From positions 61,164,439 through 61,228,438 of the forward strand of contig NC_134847.1 of the NCBI RefSeq assembly GCF_965363235.1: DNA of 64,000 nucleotides. Direction: 5' to 3'. A program made the translations under genes and the position numbers. This document shows, in pieces, positions 13,301 to 24,683 of the stretch; position 1 is the stretch's first letter, and every line of letters starts with the position of its first letter. Source of the DNA: Mytilus galloprovincialis (lineage: Eukaryota > Mollusca > Bivalvia > Mytilida > Mytilidae). Below the pieces are notes generated by a model that had not been told where the DNA came from, searched no databases, and was given only the letters and a program-made list of their open reading frames with translations.

Positions 13301-16300
13301 AATGACTAAGACACCCAATAGATAATGATGATAATCAGTTTATTTTTCAATGGTTTTAAAAAATCTAAGCTTAAACTAAAAACAATCAGGGAAATATATT
13401 TTTAAGGATTTAACCCTAAGGTATTTTTTTTCAACACATTAAAATTTTGATCTTTTGATTTGATAATGTTTTACTGACAAGTAATAAATAACACTGTAAT
13501 CCAAAATGCCATTATACATCCCTGATCTACAAGTTATAGTTACATTGTATGTATATAAAACCAATGGAAAATCCCACATATAATTACATGACCTTTAAAC
13601 TTTACAATTTACAATTTAGCTTCAGTTTTTTTTTTATTATAAATTTGGCCTAATTTGCAAACTGGTCTTATTTTTAAGGATATTTGGTACCCAGGAAGTG
13701 AAGGTTAATTCTAATGCAGTATCACATCATGCTAAAAAAAAAATCAATATAAAATTGGAAAATATAAAACATAAAAAAAAATACAAAACCAGAGACACCT
13801 TATATTAATCTAAAATTTTTATTCATACATCAATTCAAATTTATAGTGAAGTTTTTAGTAATTAATGTGAATACGTAATGCGACTGGGTGAGTATCCGAT
13901 AACTGAAACATACAATGCAGAACTGTATGCACTTTTTGAAAAATTGAAAAACTGCAATAATTTTAACTCGCTTTTTTACAATTCTTGAGAAATGGCAACA
14001 TTAAATGCACACAATAATTTCTGAATTTACAGTAATTTCCTTACTACATTTATTTGCATAGGAAGTTAACTCAGATGATGACCAGAACCAATTCCAAAAG
14101 GAATAATAATTATATGATCAATCTGATAGATCCAAAGTGACATCCATACAAGATTTAATGTGATATTTCCCTAATAACTGATTCCTATAAGTAAGTTGAT
14201 CTAACATTAAATGGTTCATAGTACTTATCTATGTAACTTATTTAGATCTAATCTGTTACATTCGGCTGATTTAAACAATAATGATTTTTGACAAGGCTTG
14301 ACCAAGACCTGGGTCAGTGACTCTAGTCAGAACTCATTTAACAAATTATTGCAGGTTAAAAGTTGAAGTTTTCAAGTAAAGAGTCATTACTTAAAACAAT
14401 GCTGGCAGTACTGTTACTTAAACAATTTTATAAGAATGATGAATTTAGAGATTGTTTAGACAAAGGGAAATAACTCATGATACTCTGCTGCCAAATAATA
14501 CCATTCATAGCATATTTCTGTCTGATATCCATAATTCAATTAATTCAAAAACCAGTTTATATATTGATCAATAAGGTAACTAAAAGACACTGCAGAAATT
14601 TTTTTCTTCTGTAAATTAATAATAATGTTTGTTGCAATAATATTAAAAATATAAAATAGCAAACTCAGGACGAAAAAATTGAGAATGGAAATGGGGAATG
14701 TGTCAAAGAGTCTTAGTCACAACAACGCTGACCATAGAACAGACAACAGCAGAAGGTCACCAATAGGTCTTCAATGCAGTAAGAAACTCCCGCACCTGGA
14801 GGCGTCCTTCAGCTGGCCCCTAAACAAATATATATACTAGTTCAGTGATAATGGACGTCATACTAAACTCCAAATTATACACAAGAAACTAAAATTAAAA
14901 ATCATACAAGACTTACAAAGGACAGAGGCTCCTGACTTGGTACAGGTGCAAAAATACAGCAGGGTTAAACATGTTTTTTGAGATCTCAACCCTCCCCCTA
15001 TACCTCTAGCCAATATGAAAAAGTAAACGCAAAACAATACACGCAGTAAAATTCAGTTCAAGAGAAGTCAAAGTCAGAAGAGGCATTTTTAAATAAGACA
15101 AATTGGTGAACAAACAAAAATCTTGAATATTTAAAAGTGCAACTTTTTATAACTTTACATCACTTTGTGCAGAGGTTGAGATCTTATCTTAATTCAGGAG
15201 GGTATAAAGATTAATCTTTAAAAAAAATACAAGAAAATAATCCATTAATACAAATGGTCTATACCTAATGTCAAAATGAGAAATTCTTTACAAAAGGTCT
15301 GTAAAACAAAATCAACTCAGTGATCAATTGCTCAAAATCTATTTTTAAGTTTCTTCCACTTATTCACATCATTTTTTATTTTGAAGTACAAAGGTATATA
15401 TTTATATGATATTTATAGGATTCATAAATTACTTTATGATTACTTTTGTTTGGAAAAACAATCATCATAAAAGTTTCATGGATGAAAAATGTTTGCCAAA
15501 AATTCTATCAAAAGGAAAATACAAAGCAATTCTTATAATGTAATGAAGCCTGTTTCAAGCACAAATTTTGTTCTCTGAGTACTCAGTAAAGTTTAACAAT
15601 TAAAGAATGCCCACTGTATTGATTAGCAAAACTCTTACAAAATGTATGATATATATGGAAGTTATAAAAGGGGCCCAAGTTAACAATATGTGTAACATTA
15701 GTCAAGAGATAACACATTATCTGGCCTTGCTTTCAGAATTGTTTTAAGTAGGATTATCATTCTTACACACAGAATTTCCATTTGGTGTTTTTTGTACTTG
15801 AGTTACTATAAGTAAAGTTTATAACCAAAAGCCCCGAGTACAACACATTATTTTCTAGTGGTCTTTTCCATAAAGTCCAATAGTCAGTACCAGTACTAGT
15901 AATATTGCTTTGTTCAGCTAAGCCAACCCTCCTAGATAATTGATGGAAAATTTCTATAATAGATTATAAGCAGTTATATATATATAACTGCTTATAATCT
16001 ATTATAGAAATTTACCATCAATTATCTAGGAGGGTATATATACTCCAAAGTATTACTGTTCATATATATATATATATTGAGTCAGTTATATTCGATCAAT
16101 CAATTATAACCCATCAAGGATTGCAATTATTTACCAAAAAAAAAATAATCAGTATGAACTGTCATGGCGGACGGTCCATTGTGGTGATGGTAGAGGGAAT
16201 GAATGCCTTTTATGTCAAGCATCAAATGTCCCTTTTACCTACCATTACTACATTAGCTTAAAAAATAAACTGAATTTTTCATTGTCATTCATCAATTTGA

Positions 16301-17741
16301 TCATTTTCATTATTTTATCATTGAAGAAATTAATATATACTAGAACACACCCGCGAAATCGCGGGCATTCAGAGCGTAGTTTAAAGTATCAGTATGTAAA
16401 GTGTTGTTGGAAGAATTTTGTTAAATACAGAATGACTGGAGAATTTCAGCAAAAGTATCATAAGTCATAGGTTATTGGGGACAGGAAAATGTTTTTTTTT
16501 ACCCTCCACCTTTATTTCCAAAGTTCCCAATTTTTGGTTTTCTATCAATTTCAATATGAACATACATTTAGTATGTTATGAACATTTATTTAAGTAAGGA
16601 GCCTGTAATTCAGTGGTTGTCGTTTGTTTATGTGTTACATATTTGTTTTTCGTTCATTTTTTGTACATAAATAAGGCCGCTAGTTTTCTCGTTTGCATTG
16701 TTTTACATTGTCATTTCGGGGCCTTTTGAAGCTGAGTATGCGGTATGGGCTTTGCTCTTTGTTGAAGGCCGTACGGTAACCTATAATTGTTAATTTCTGT
16801 GTCATTTTGGTCTCTTGTGGAGAGTTGTCTCAACATGGCAATCATACCACATCTTCTTTTTTTTTTGTAATCAATAAATTTTGTAAAAGATTTAATGACT
16901 GGAGAATTTCAGAAAAAGTATCAAAAGTTCACATGAATAATTTTAGCGCTTATCTGTATATTATGAACATTCATTACTATATAAATAAAGCGTATTTACT
17001 TTCAATTCTAAGTTTACTAATCGATCCATGGTGATCATTGATATAGTATACAGACCCTCTCTATTTAATAAACTCTGTGACTGCCGTGGATAGTAAACTT
17101 GAAAATGATAGCAGATAAAATTCTGAAAATACACTTATTCGTAGTATATTATGTATGTTCAAAGTATACAGAAAAACGCAAACCGGAAGTCTAATCTGAC
17201 TTAAAATTTCGTACAATGACGGGACAATACCCGGATGCCTTTTTTCTCGTTTTTCTCCTAAAATAACTCAATCTGAATAATCATATGAATGGATGACAAA
17301 TGCGACTATGCACTGTACCTATAGGACACAGAGGCGTGTTGATTAATTTATTGTGGAAAGAGGAGAAGCGACACCAAAAATGAGGTCTTCTCGTTTAATA
17401 GTATAGATATAACAAGCAATAATAAGAAATGTTATTTGGCACCGCATAATTTTCGCGTAATTATACAAAATTCTTTTGGTTATCAGTCAAACTGCAGGAA
17501 AACTGTGGCAACATAACCCAGGAATGACCTTGCAAGATCCCATCTGATGTAAAAAGGACAATTAGATTCTGACATGCTCTGATCATAATTGGGTCTTCAA
17601 ATATAAAGCAAATTATCAAAATTTTGTGTTATCCATGTTCTATTTCTAAAACAGTAGTCAGATATATTTTAATTTTACTGCTGCAACTAACCTTTGTTAT
17701 CATTCAATTCTGAACCAGATATTTTTAAACTGCCTACTTGC
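7357..17741 (-). CDS. Unnamed multi-exon gene, OB-fold-like C-terminus (five exons)
   Basis: I do not recognise this gene. In transcript order the exons are 17741-17692, 11855-11784, 11192-11166, 8807-8735 and 7423-7357 (stop TAA). Each has AG before it and GT after it, and successive phases fit (ends phase 1, 1, 1, 2). The joined product of about 95 residues carries pieces such as SLKISGSELNDNK, FEYEGRTVFKVYV, LVMALDLVDDGTCAVAELN and YVFKDSLFKLLR. The alternating strand pattern followed by DDGT and a helix resembles the beta-barrel core of OB-fold DNA-binding proteins such as POT1, CTC1 or RPA relatives; that likeness is inference. The 27-base exon is unusually short. The last exon is also open in another frame ending HED-stop, but only the chosen frame fits the preceding phase. 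Further exons in between, and the 5' end, are not resolved. Confidence 0.55.
7608..7872 (-). mobile_element. tRNA-derived SINE, copy 1
   Basis: Read on the minus strand, the element opens with a tRNA-like head. Box A reads TGGCCTAGTGG, a perfect match to TRGYNNARNNG, and box B reads AGTTCGAACCC. A conserved body and an AATCAAATCAAATAAA-like tail follow. Length about 265 bases. The head resembles a class II (Leu/Ser-type) tRNA. It lies between two exons of the OB-like gene and in the same sense, so it is probably intronic. Confidence 0.85.
8411..8670 (-). mobile_element. tRNA-derived SINE, copy 2
   Basis: This is a second copy of the element at 7608-7872, in the same orientation and about 540 bases away. 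Box A is intact (TGGCCGAGTGG) but box B has decayed (GAGTTGGAGCTTG). The two copies are clearly diverged, so they are independent or old insertions rather than a recent duplication. Confidence 0.85.
8885..9190. repeat. Degenerate GGGATCCC tandem repeat
   Basis: A unit of about 32 bases built on GGGATCCCATTCGGGATAA recurs roughly nine times with heavy decay. The repeat keeps several frames open by chance, producing WDPDSR-like peptides on the minus strand that I do not regard as coding. It sits in an intron of the OB-like gene. Confidence 0.75.
9826..9993. repeat. Foldback inverted repeat (about 70-base arms)
   Basis: The left arm from about 9841, GAAATGACTGTAATATTTTT..., is the reverse complement of the right arm ending near 9987. 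The centre lies near TATGCGC at about 9914. The arms differ by a few substitutions and small gaps. Arms with almost no loop are typical of foldback MITEs. Sequence to the left (about 9530-9825) may belong to the same element, but I cannot fix its other end. Confidence 0.85.
10670..11025. repeat. Degenerate GGGAT/ATCCC tandem repeat, second block
   Basis: Segments such as CCAGTATATTTCCA-GGGATTTACATC and CCCAAAATTTTATCCC recur three to four times. They are followed by ATCCCA units at shorter spacing. It lies just downstream (minus sense) of the 27-base exon at 11192-11166. Open frames across it are an effect of the repeat, not genes. Confidence 0.75.
12387..14679. other. Probable intron sequence; no exon supported
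   Basis: The stretch lies between exons at 17.7 kb and 11.8 kb of the minus-strand gene. A short segment at about 13886-13859 on the minus strand has an acceptor-like TTTCAG and a brief open frame, but no good donor. A minus-strand open stretch at 11959-12110 looks partly coding in composition but could not be joined in phase. Neither is called. Confidence 0.35.
14680..15060 (+). mobile_element. Interspersed repeat with GAGGCGTCCTTCAGCTGGCC core
   Basis: The block runs from GGAAATGGGGAATGTGTCAAA through the GGCGTCCTTCAGCTGGCCCC core and ACTAGTTCAGTGATAATGGA. A close second copy lies at 42735-42975, and two reversed fragments lie in the duplicated segment at 31285-31415 and 32990-33115. At least the first 280 bases are shared. 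The length and lack of coding suggest a SINE or another non-autonomous element; class not resolved. Confidence 0.75.
15927..16034. repeat. Near-perfect 108-base palindrome without loop
   Basis: The left arm 15927-15980, starting CCCTCCTAGATAATTGATGG, is the exact reverse complement of 15981-16034 except for one base (A versus T at arm position 21). There is no spacer; the centre is TATATATA. Flanks do not match. It could form a cruciform or an RNA hairpin in the intron of the OB-like gene. A library or assembly foldback artefact is a real alternative. Confidence 0.9.
16331..17407. mobile_element. Non-autonomous element with TATACTA...TAGTATA ends, carrying a SINE
   Basis: The left end TATACTAGAACACACCCGCG and the right end GTTTAATAGTATAGATATA look like weak inverted ends. 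A segment of about 45 bases reading AATGACTGGAGAATTTCAG is present on both sides of the inserted SINE (about 16430 and 16893). This suggests a local duplication or two nested copies. No transposase is visible. Confidence 0.45.
16575..16872 (+). mobile_element. SINE, near-complete copy (GTTGTCTC...CATACCACATCTTC family)
   Basis: This is the most complete copy of a family seen six times in the window. Landmarks are a GTTGTCGTTTGTTTATGTG segment, GTATGCGGTATGGGCTTTGC, TTGGTCTCTTGTGGAGAG, then GGCAATCATACCACATCTTC and a T-rich tail. I recall this sequence as very common in mussel genomes, which is one reason for the organism call. Confidence 0.75.
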
Positions 17742-18736
17742 CTGATTACTTTTCAAGCATGTATTATAAATCTATTACATCATATTTTTTGAATAGACTG
17801 AAGTTTGACATGCTGTCATCTGAAAATTGTGGAATTGTGGAATGTTATCACAAAATGTTTATCAGTATTGAAATTTAGAGAATAATCCCCACTTATCTAT
17901 AGGAAATTGCTCCTTCAACTTTTATTTATAAGTATGTATTTGTGTGCTCTTTAGGTAAATTCAATGGAACTGTAAAACACTATAACTGCAAAATAAGTAA
18001 AAAAAAATGTTATGCAGCATTCCTCTGCACACTTTAGTACTGATTGTAAAGGGGAAGGTTTTTTTAAAGAATAGCCCCCCCCCCCCTTTTTCCCCCTTTA
18101 TACACACACACAAACAGTCAACACACACATAATTGGTTTGTATTTCCTTAGGTTTTCGTTTTCAACAGTTTAAGTCTGAACCATGTCAACTTCTTGCAAT
18201 TTTATTCTTAATTCTGAACTAATTTTTATTACCTTAATTTCATAAACATAACTTTGTTCTAATTAAATGCTTCATCTGAACTGCATGTCAAAACAAAATT
18301 GGATGTGTCTGTTTTTCAGAGAAATCTGGCAACAAAAACAGAAAGATTTGTTAAACATATGGTTAGGAGTGTTGATACTAACCATGTACTAAATCTTTTT
18401 CTGTTGAATTTGAATATATCTGCAACTTGAAGTGTAAACAAGCAAAATAGAAATTACAGGTAAAATTATCTGTCAGTGGATTTCATTGTTAACCCGTTTT
18501 AATAGGATTTAAATTGAAAATTTTAAAAGACCAAATTTTTATTTTTAATGTATCAGTATGGTACAAAAAGGACCCTACTCGGTAATTAAAAAGTGTGTGT
18601 TAACTGTCACCAAAACATGTTTTTGATCAATTGTCATAAATTTGATGAAAGAAGTAAGCAGTTTCAACATTGAAATGTTAAACATTTTGTAATTGCATGT
18701 GATCATTTGTATTCCATTATTGTAAAATGTAAATTT

Positions 18737-18855
18737 GCAGGTGTGGATCCAGTCCTTTTTAAAACATGGGTTCACAACCCAGAATAAAAGAGGGTGGGTT
18801 CAAACTAAATGTTCTCATTCAAATGCATTGATTCTCAAAAAAGGGGGGGTCTATT
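18737..18855. mobile_element. Short MITE-like element with GGATCC-type left end
   Basis: The left end GCAGGTGTGGATCCAGTCC and an internal CATTCAAATGCATTGAT match the family at 7053-7169. The right end is not sharp. Confidence 0.4.
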
Positions 18856-19005
18856 CAGCAATATGATTGGAAGCAATTAAAATTCCCATTTCACTCATAC
18901 TACACTAAAAGCAAATATTTTTAAACAAATCATGGATTGATTCAAACAAAGCTGGGAAATAAATAAAGTATTACAAAATGTACACAAGTCAACTTAAAAA
19001 TAGCA

Positions 19006-19149
19006 GAGGCGGATTTAGGGGGGCCCAGGCACCCCCTTTTCTGGGAAAAATTTTGTTGCTTATATAGGAATCACTGAAGCATGACCAGACTGGCCCCCTT
19101 TTTGGCAGTCAGTGGGACCACACTTATGTTAATTTCTGGATCAGCCAAT
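19006..19149. mobile_element. Short MITE-like element with GGCGGAT left end
   Basis: The left end GCAGAGGCGGATTTAGGGGG and the right end TTTCTGGATCAGCC form a degenerate inverted pair. C-rich and G-rich runs lie inside the ends, as in related elements in this window. Confidence 0.4.
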
Positions 19150-19388
19150 GAATAGCTTATCCCCTGAAACAGTGAAAATGACTCTTACTATGAAACTACA
19201 TTTAATAAATCTTTATCATTTTGAGTAAAAAAAAGTTGAAAAAAAACCTTTATATTCCAGTACAACCCCAACGGCCATATACAGGAGATTCAGGAGAGTC
19301 AGACTGAACCTCAGTGGATGTTTATCAAGTAACGAATAAAGCATATTTTTATCAATAATGTGTGCAAAAATTAATAATACCAACACCG

Positions 19389-19423
19389 CCGACTGTAACA
19401 TCATCGTAGATGTCTAAGGCCAT
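19389..19423 (-). CDS. Possible first coding exon (MALDIYDDVTVG...)
   Basis: An ATG at 19423-19421 opens a short acidic frame, MALDIYDDVTVGG. Two GT donors follow, after 19387 and after 19381. The minus-strand sequence just upstream is less AT-rich and holds a CACGTG box and TATAAA about 60-80 bases before the ATG, as in a promoter/5' leader. The donor phase does not fit the exon at 17741 directly, so an intermediate exon would be needed, or it begins another gene. An overlapping frame from 19404 to 19216 encodes a hydrophobic stretch and is an alternative. Confidence 0.25.
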
Positions 19424-19429
19424 TTTCCA

Positions 19430-22349
19430 CTCTTTCACGTGCCCTTGTGGCGGATGAATTACTTCCCCTTTATAAAAATTTCCCGCGGTATTCTTATTTT
19501 GATGTTTAGGGGCATATCTGGTATTCTCAAAGTACGTTTACTGACCTGTTAGCTGTTATTTTCTTATTCCTTGTTAGATTTTATTTATGGATTTTTTTTA
19601 ATTTTCTTTACTTTTGTTTATTTTTCAGTTGTTATTTTCCAGTTAGTTTTTTTTGTTGGATGATCCATTCTGGAATAGAATGATCAATCCAGAACACATT
19701 AGAACTTTCAATATTTAGTGGTAAAAAAAAATGGAATATGATCCATGTTATGTGCTAAGGTGATTCTGGACTTTCATACTACAATTTCCAGTAGCCTACC
19801 AGGATATTACTTAAACAATAGTTATATGTATTCGGATTTTTTTTTTTAAATTATTTATTATCATACATTTATAACTGATGCAATTTAAGTAAATACTGAG
19901 AAAAACAAAATACATGCTAAAGTAATGCCACTTTCAATGCTAGTTAATTTTTCAAACAAAATACGGTTAAATACATAAACATCTTATATTTATAATTTTA
20001 ACATATGCTTATATTTTGTTTATTGTTTTTGATTAGTTTGATTTTACAGCATTAACAGAGATTAGAGAAACAGATCAGTTTGCATAAGTTAACAAGATTG
20101 TTTTCTGAATATTAATTCTTAGACCATATTGAAAATGTTTGTTCGGTTTTGCATCGGAAGACATATTTTAATAGCAATGAATTATTTTCTATAACGATAG
20201 ACAATATTTATAATTCGAGAAGTTCCAAAAATATTTTGATTTTGGTTTAGTCGAATGTCCTTAAAATGAATAAATTGTAATAAAGTGCAATCCAGACTAA
20301 CACAAGTACAAATCTGGATATCCGATCCAGGCAAATTTACTATTAGATATTGAAATTCTGACTAGAAGTCAATCAGGATAAATCAGAATTCCAACAAAAA
20401 TGAAAAAGAAAGAGCTCGAGGCCACTGACTTCTTTAAACTGTATACTACATGTATAGTTATGTGCGGTTTTTTTTTTTTTTTTGCCTTATCACATTCGAA
20501 ATCCATCTTGAAGAAACTCATTACAAGTTTTTCACCACACAAATTTGGTAGTTCTAATTTGTTGTTTCCCCCAGTAGAAGGCAGGTCTTCATTGATAATA
20601 TTGCTTGTTTTTTCTACCTTTCTACATCACTTAGCTACAAGTACTAACAAGAAACGGTTCCGAATTATCATTTTGATCTTTTTTAATCGTACGAGTGTCC
20701 TTCAGTGCAGCATATTTTATATACCAATAGTTTGTCTCTTATTTCTCTTTTCACTGAGCAGATGCGTATAATTATATTGTTGGATATATATTAAACTGTT
20801 TGAAAAAAATGTTAGCCAAGAAAAATGTTACTTGCGTCAAGAAATATGGCCAATTAAACTACCTTCTTTGTTTGGAAGGTTAATTCATTTTGGCTAAAGG
20901 GTCGCCGTTTTGGTGTGTCGGGGAGGGGGACCGTCCAAGTACTGAGGAAGTCATCTCGGTGGTCGCAATGGAGACGAGAAATGCGATGTATTGTGTAGGG
21001 AACATGCCAAGTTCTATGAACATTTAATAATTCTTGCAAGAATACTGAAATGCAATCCGATGTCTTGTGTATGGAAAGTGTTCCGTTTTCTGAAAGTTGA
21101 AAAATCCTGGCAATTACTTTTTGAGAGTCCATATTTGTTCTGCTACAGAGGAAAAATTCTACCACTTTTTAACATGCCCTCATTATATCATGGCATTTCC
21201 GTCTGGTGTTATTGTCGATCAAGTTTAAGAGCCTCTCAATAAGATGTATTTCCTTAAGTTGATTTGTTCTCGTCCTGTATACGGATGTAATACTTTCTAC
21301 TGGCCGTTTAGCAAAATACATGCAATCACTCAATTAATCAATCGTTCGACTTTGAACCAATATAGTCATGTGCATATACTAGCTATCCAAGGTTCGACGA
21401 AATTACAAATACTTTCATTTTTATTTTTATGGAAATGTAATTTGTTAGTCATAATTCTGACATGCGAAGAAGAAGAAAAACAATTTCAGTTTTGCCTGGC
21501 CTCTTCATAAAAGATTGACAGACTTGACAAGTAATTTTATATACACATCCTTTTGAAGTTTGATCTATATACATTTTTTTCAATATCAGGTAAACAGTTG
21601 TTTTCTTCATTTGTAAATTAAATAAAATGTTGACTTACCCGAAAACGTGCTTCTTCTGTCTTTGTGATACAATACGAAATTTGCGCCAAATAATTCGATT
21701 GACCAAAATATGTGTCAATTAATACACCTTTATAAGGCATACAGGTGAAAATTTAAATCTCAAATTTTCAAACATGTACTATTTAATGTCATTTCAAATT
21801 CGAAAATATAGTTATCCACTATTAGAAAGGACCCCATCGAAAAAAGTAGTTCATTTTCTTTTTGCTGCTGCTAAAGATATGAAGACAAAGAGATAATCGT
21901 TAACGTTACGAAGTAGGGATTATATAATTACTTTAACAGAAGTTAGCTATTGCGAAACTGTGCGCTATTAACACTTAATCATGACCCATTTGGTGAAATG
22001 ATCCGGGTCAAAACAACTTCGACATATAACACTTACAGAAATACTTGGATAATTAACGCTTTCATCAACTGAGAAAACATTCGTGTAAGAAAAGCAACTC
22101 AACAAGCTTATGAATTGATTCGATGTTTGTAGTATATGTATTGTAAGGTATTATTCAAACAAAATTTCCAAGATCAAGAAAGCCTGATTTGGTTCTGAAA
22201 CGATTTAAATGATACACTTGTAGAGCAAAGGTTTTAATTTCAAACTATGTAAATATACTTGAACTGATACTTTAACTTGGGTTCAAATTCACTGAAGCAA
22301 ATTTGACCGGAGACTGTTGTGGAGGTGGTTTTAATTTGTTTTATATAAA
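19430..22349. other. No gene supported
   Basis: Open frames of 80-123 codons exist near 20.4-20.8 kb and 20.85-21.2 kb. They are low-complexity, hydrophobic or overlap on both strands, lack splice context and resemble no family I know. Composition is strongly AT-rich. Confidence 0.4.
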
Positions 22350-22640
22350 TAAGAAGGTGTAGGCTAGCCACAATGGTATGATTGCCAATGAGATAGGCAA
22401 CTGTCCAAAATAAAAATAAAATGACATAGAAATTAATGACTATATATATAGGACACCGTTTGGCCTTCGACAATGAGTAAAAACTATACCGTATAGTCGA
22501 AATGACAAATGTTAAAACATTCTAACGACCAAATTGTACGTACATATTAATGAACGAAAAACAAATATCTTTACAACACATCAATAAGCTACATCCACTG
22601 AATTACAGGCTCCTGACTTGGAACAGGCACATAAATGATG
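22350..22640 (-). mobile_element. SINE copy, minus orientation
   Basis: This is the reverse complement of the family at 16575-16872. The GAAGGTGT end leads into ATGGTATGATTGCCAATGAGA, then CACCGTTTGGCCTTC and a CATATTAATGAACGAAAAACA-like segment. The right end, near CTGAATTACAGGCTCCTGACTTGG, matches the start of the family. Confidence 0.7.
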
Positions 22641-22929
22641 AGGCATATATTTAATGAATGTCTATGGATAAAGTGCCATGTTATAAAATGATCTACACAT
22701 AATAAATCACACCCTATAGACGACTATCACTGCCGTGGCATCATATAGCGTAGGACCTGTGTTACCGATCATATTGTTTTTGTAATCGTAGACTGCAGAA
22801 TTTTGTCTGCGTAACGTATTGTATCCGGAGTACAGATAGCAGCTTATAAGGTGTGATTAAAATATCAAGCCGATCATCACACCATTATGACTGATGTGCA
22901 TTATTATCACTTGGTCAATCACAGTTATG

Positions 22930-23418
22930 TATATGTTGTGTACAAAATGTAAGTTTGTACAAATTACAATTTGTACAGGTTTTTTTGTACAAGTTATAAG
23001 TTTTTTGACACCTAGCTATACCTTCTTGCAACAGGTGATACAGGTTTAACTTATAAAATGTACTAGTGTAATGTTTTAAATTAAAAATATATACGTCAAC
23101 CTAACATTTAGTGCTATTCTCCTTGCCTTCAAACTGGAAATGAGGATACCTGAATGGTTTAAATTCTAATTTTATTTTTTTCCTTATACCATATTTATAT
23201 CTATACAAAATCTTTGTGAGGTCTTATAATGTTTTTGTATCAATGCTCAGTATTAGACTGTATTATGAAGTTGCGAAGTATATGAAATATGCGGAGCAAA
23301 AGACTGTGTGCTTGCATCATCCATTTTTGTTCAGCATGTCATAAAACACTGACAGCTTTTACAAAAATTCGGTACAAATTATAATTTGTACAATATTACA
23401 ACTTGTACACAACATATA
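22930..23418. mobile_element. TIR element of about 489 bases (MITE)
   Basis: The left end TATATGTTGTGTACAA is repeated in inverted form at the right end, TTGTACACAACATATA. Sub-terminal palindromes of the type GTACAAATTxxAATTTGTAC lie inside both ends. The paralogous segment at about 38480 runs from CAATCACAG to GATTTAATTTTCATCA with no insert. That gives a natural empty site and implies insertion after the segmental duplication. A TA target duplication is likely. Confidence 0.8.
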
Positions 23419-23499
23419 TAGGATTTAATTTTCATCATAAATCTTTTTTTATTATTATTATTTTCTGTTCCATATTGTCCAAATATGGTCTAACTGACC

Positions 23500-24590
23500 C
23501 AGTGGCGGATCCAGAGGGTGGCGTAGAGGGCGTACGCCCCCCCTTTTTGCTTGGACTTTTTTTTTTTTTGTAATTTGTAAAAATGATTAATCAGACTAAG
23601 ACTTCGTGAAATTTGCCATTTCCCGTGTATTTTGTTTTTATGCGACAATTCTTAACTTATAACGATATTTTTCGCTCGTAGCTACTGTAATATACTATCG
23701 GTTATGTCAAAGTCATGTGATTCAAAACGGCGGAGTTAACCAGTGCGTCGAAAAAAAGTCATTCAGTCTTTTTGAAATTCAGATTACAGTAACACTTGCT
23801 TATGCTGAGGTTGACAAGTATGACACCTTCAAAGCGACAAAGGATTGAGCAAGAACGTACTGATTTCTATTTCATAATTCCACCAAACAGAAAGTAATAT
23901 TCTATTACACTCTCGTGAAAGTTCCACAGCAATATTATCTATCTACGAAAACATGTTTAAGCCCAAACGCCCAGCCTATTGATAACATAGCTGAATAATG
24001 ATCCTCAGTCAGTAAGCTCTAGATATATTTAAAGTCTAAGGTACGGACTATTTGATTTGAGCGGGGAGTCTGAGAAGTTTGAGAAAAAAAAATCTTACTA
24101 AGATTTTTGTCTTAATCAAAAATTCTGGTCGTATATATCTGGATTGTAAACAATAGGTTTGTCCACTCATTTGCTATTAGAAATAAAAAATTCAAACATA
24201 ATTATTTAGCATAAAGTGAACATGATGAATAATAAACGGGTGTTATTTTTTGGTGCCGGGGTTTGCATGTAAATCCCATATCTGACTGGAATATTTGTTT
24301 CGCCGAACTGATGTATTGAATACTTTTTCAAGGCCCGGCTGCAACTTGCCTGCTGGGTGTGACCATTATGTCTCCATTTGTCGACCGTCATTCATAACTT
24401 CGTTGTCCTTTCAGACTCATTCGTAGACTTTGGTTAATTTGGAACCCTCACTTCCCTTGTTGGCTGAAACATTTCAACCAAACATTTGGACAAAAATGGT
24501 TTGTTTGTTTTTAACTCGTGTTTGTCGTATTGTAAATTTCATCGACAATTTACTTCGCCCCCCCTTTCCAAAATCAGGGATCCGCCCCTG
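23500..24590. mobile_element. DNA-transposon-like element of 1.09 kb with TGACC target repeat
   Basis: The left end CAGTGGCGGATCC and the right end GGATCCGCCCCTG are inverted (12 of 13 match). The 5-base direct repeat TGACC flanks the element at 23495-23499 and 24591-24595. C/G-rich runs lie inside both ends. Only short unrelated frames are found, so it is non-autonomous or decayed. The paralogous segment near 38576 lacks it. Superfamily not determined. Confidence 0.75.
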
Positions 24591-24637
24591 TGACCGTACT
24601 TTGATCAATAATGGTTTACTTTTATAAAGTGTGACTT

Positions 24638-24683
24638 GGATGGAGAGTTTTCTCATTGCACTCATACCACATCTTTTTAAGTA
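24638..24683 (+). mobile_element. SINE tail fragment
   Basis: The sequence GGAGAGTTTTCTCATTGCAC followed by TCATACCACATCTTTTT is the 3' tail of the SINE family at 16575-16872. It is absent from the paralogous segment. Confidence 0.6.

Noticed and set aside
19216-19404. 62-codon hydrophobic minus-strand frame
   Set aside because: It overlaps the alternative start at 19423. The T-run donor after it is poor and no partner exon fits, so it is left as an alternative only.
20400-21242. Frames of 83-123 codons on both strands
   Set aside because: Low complexity, overlapping on opposite strands, no recognisable domain, no splice context.
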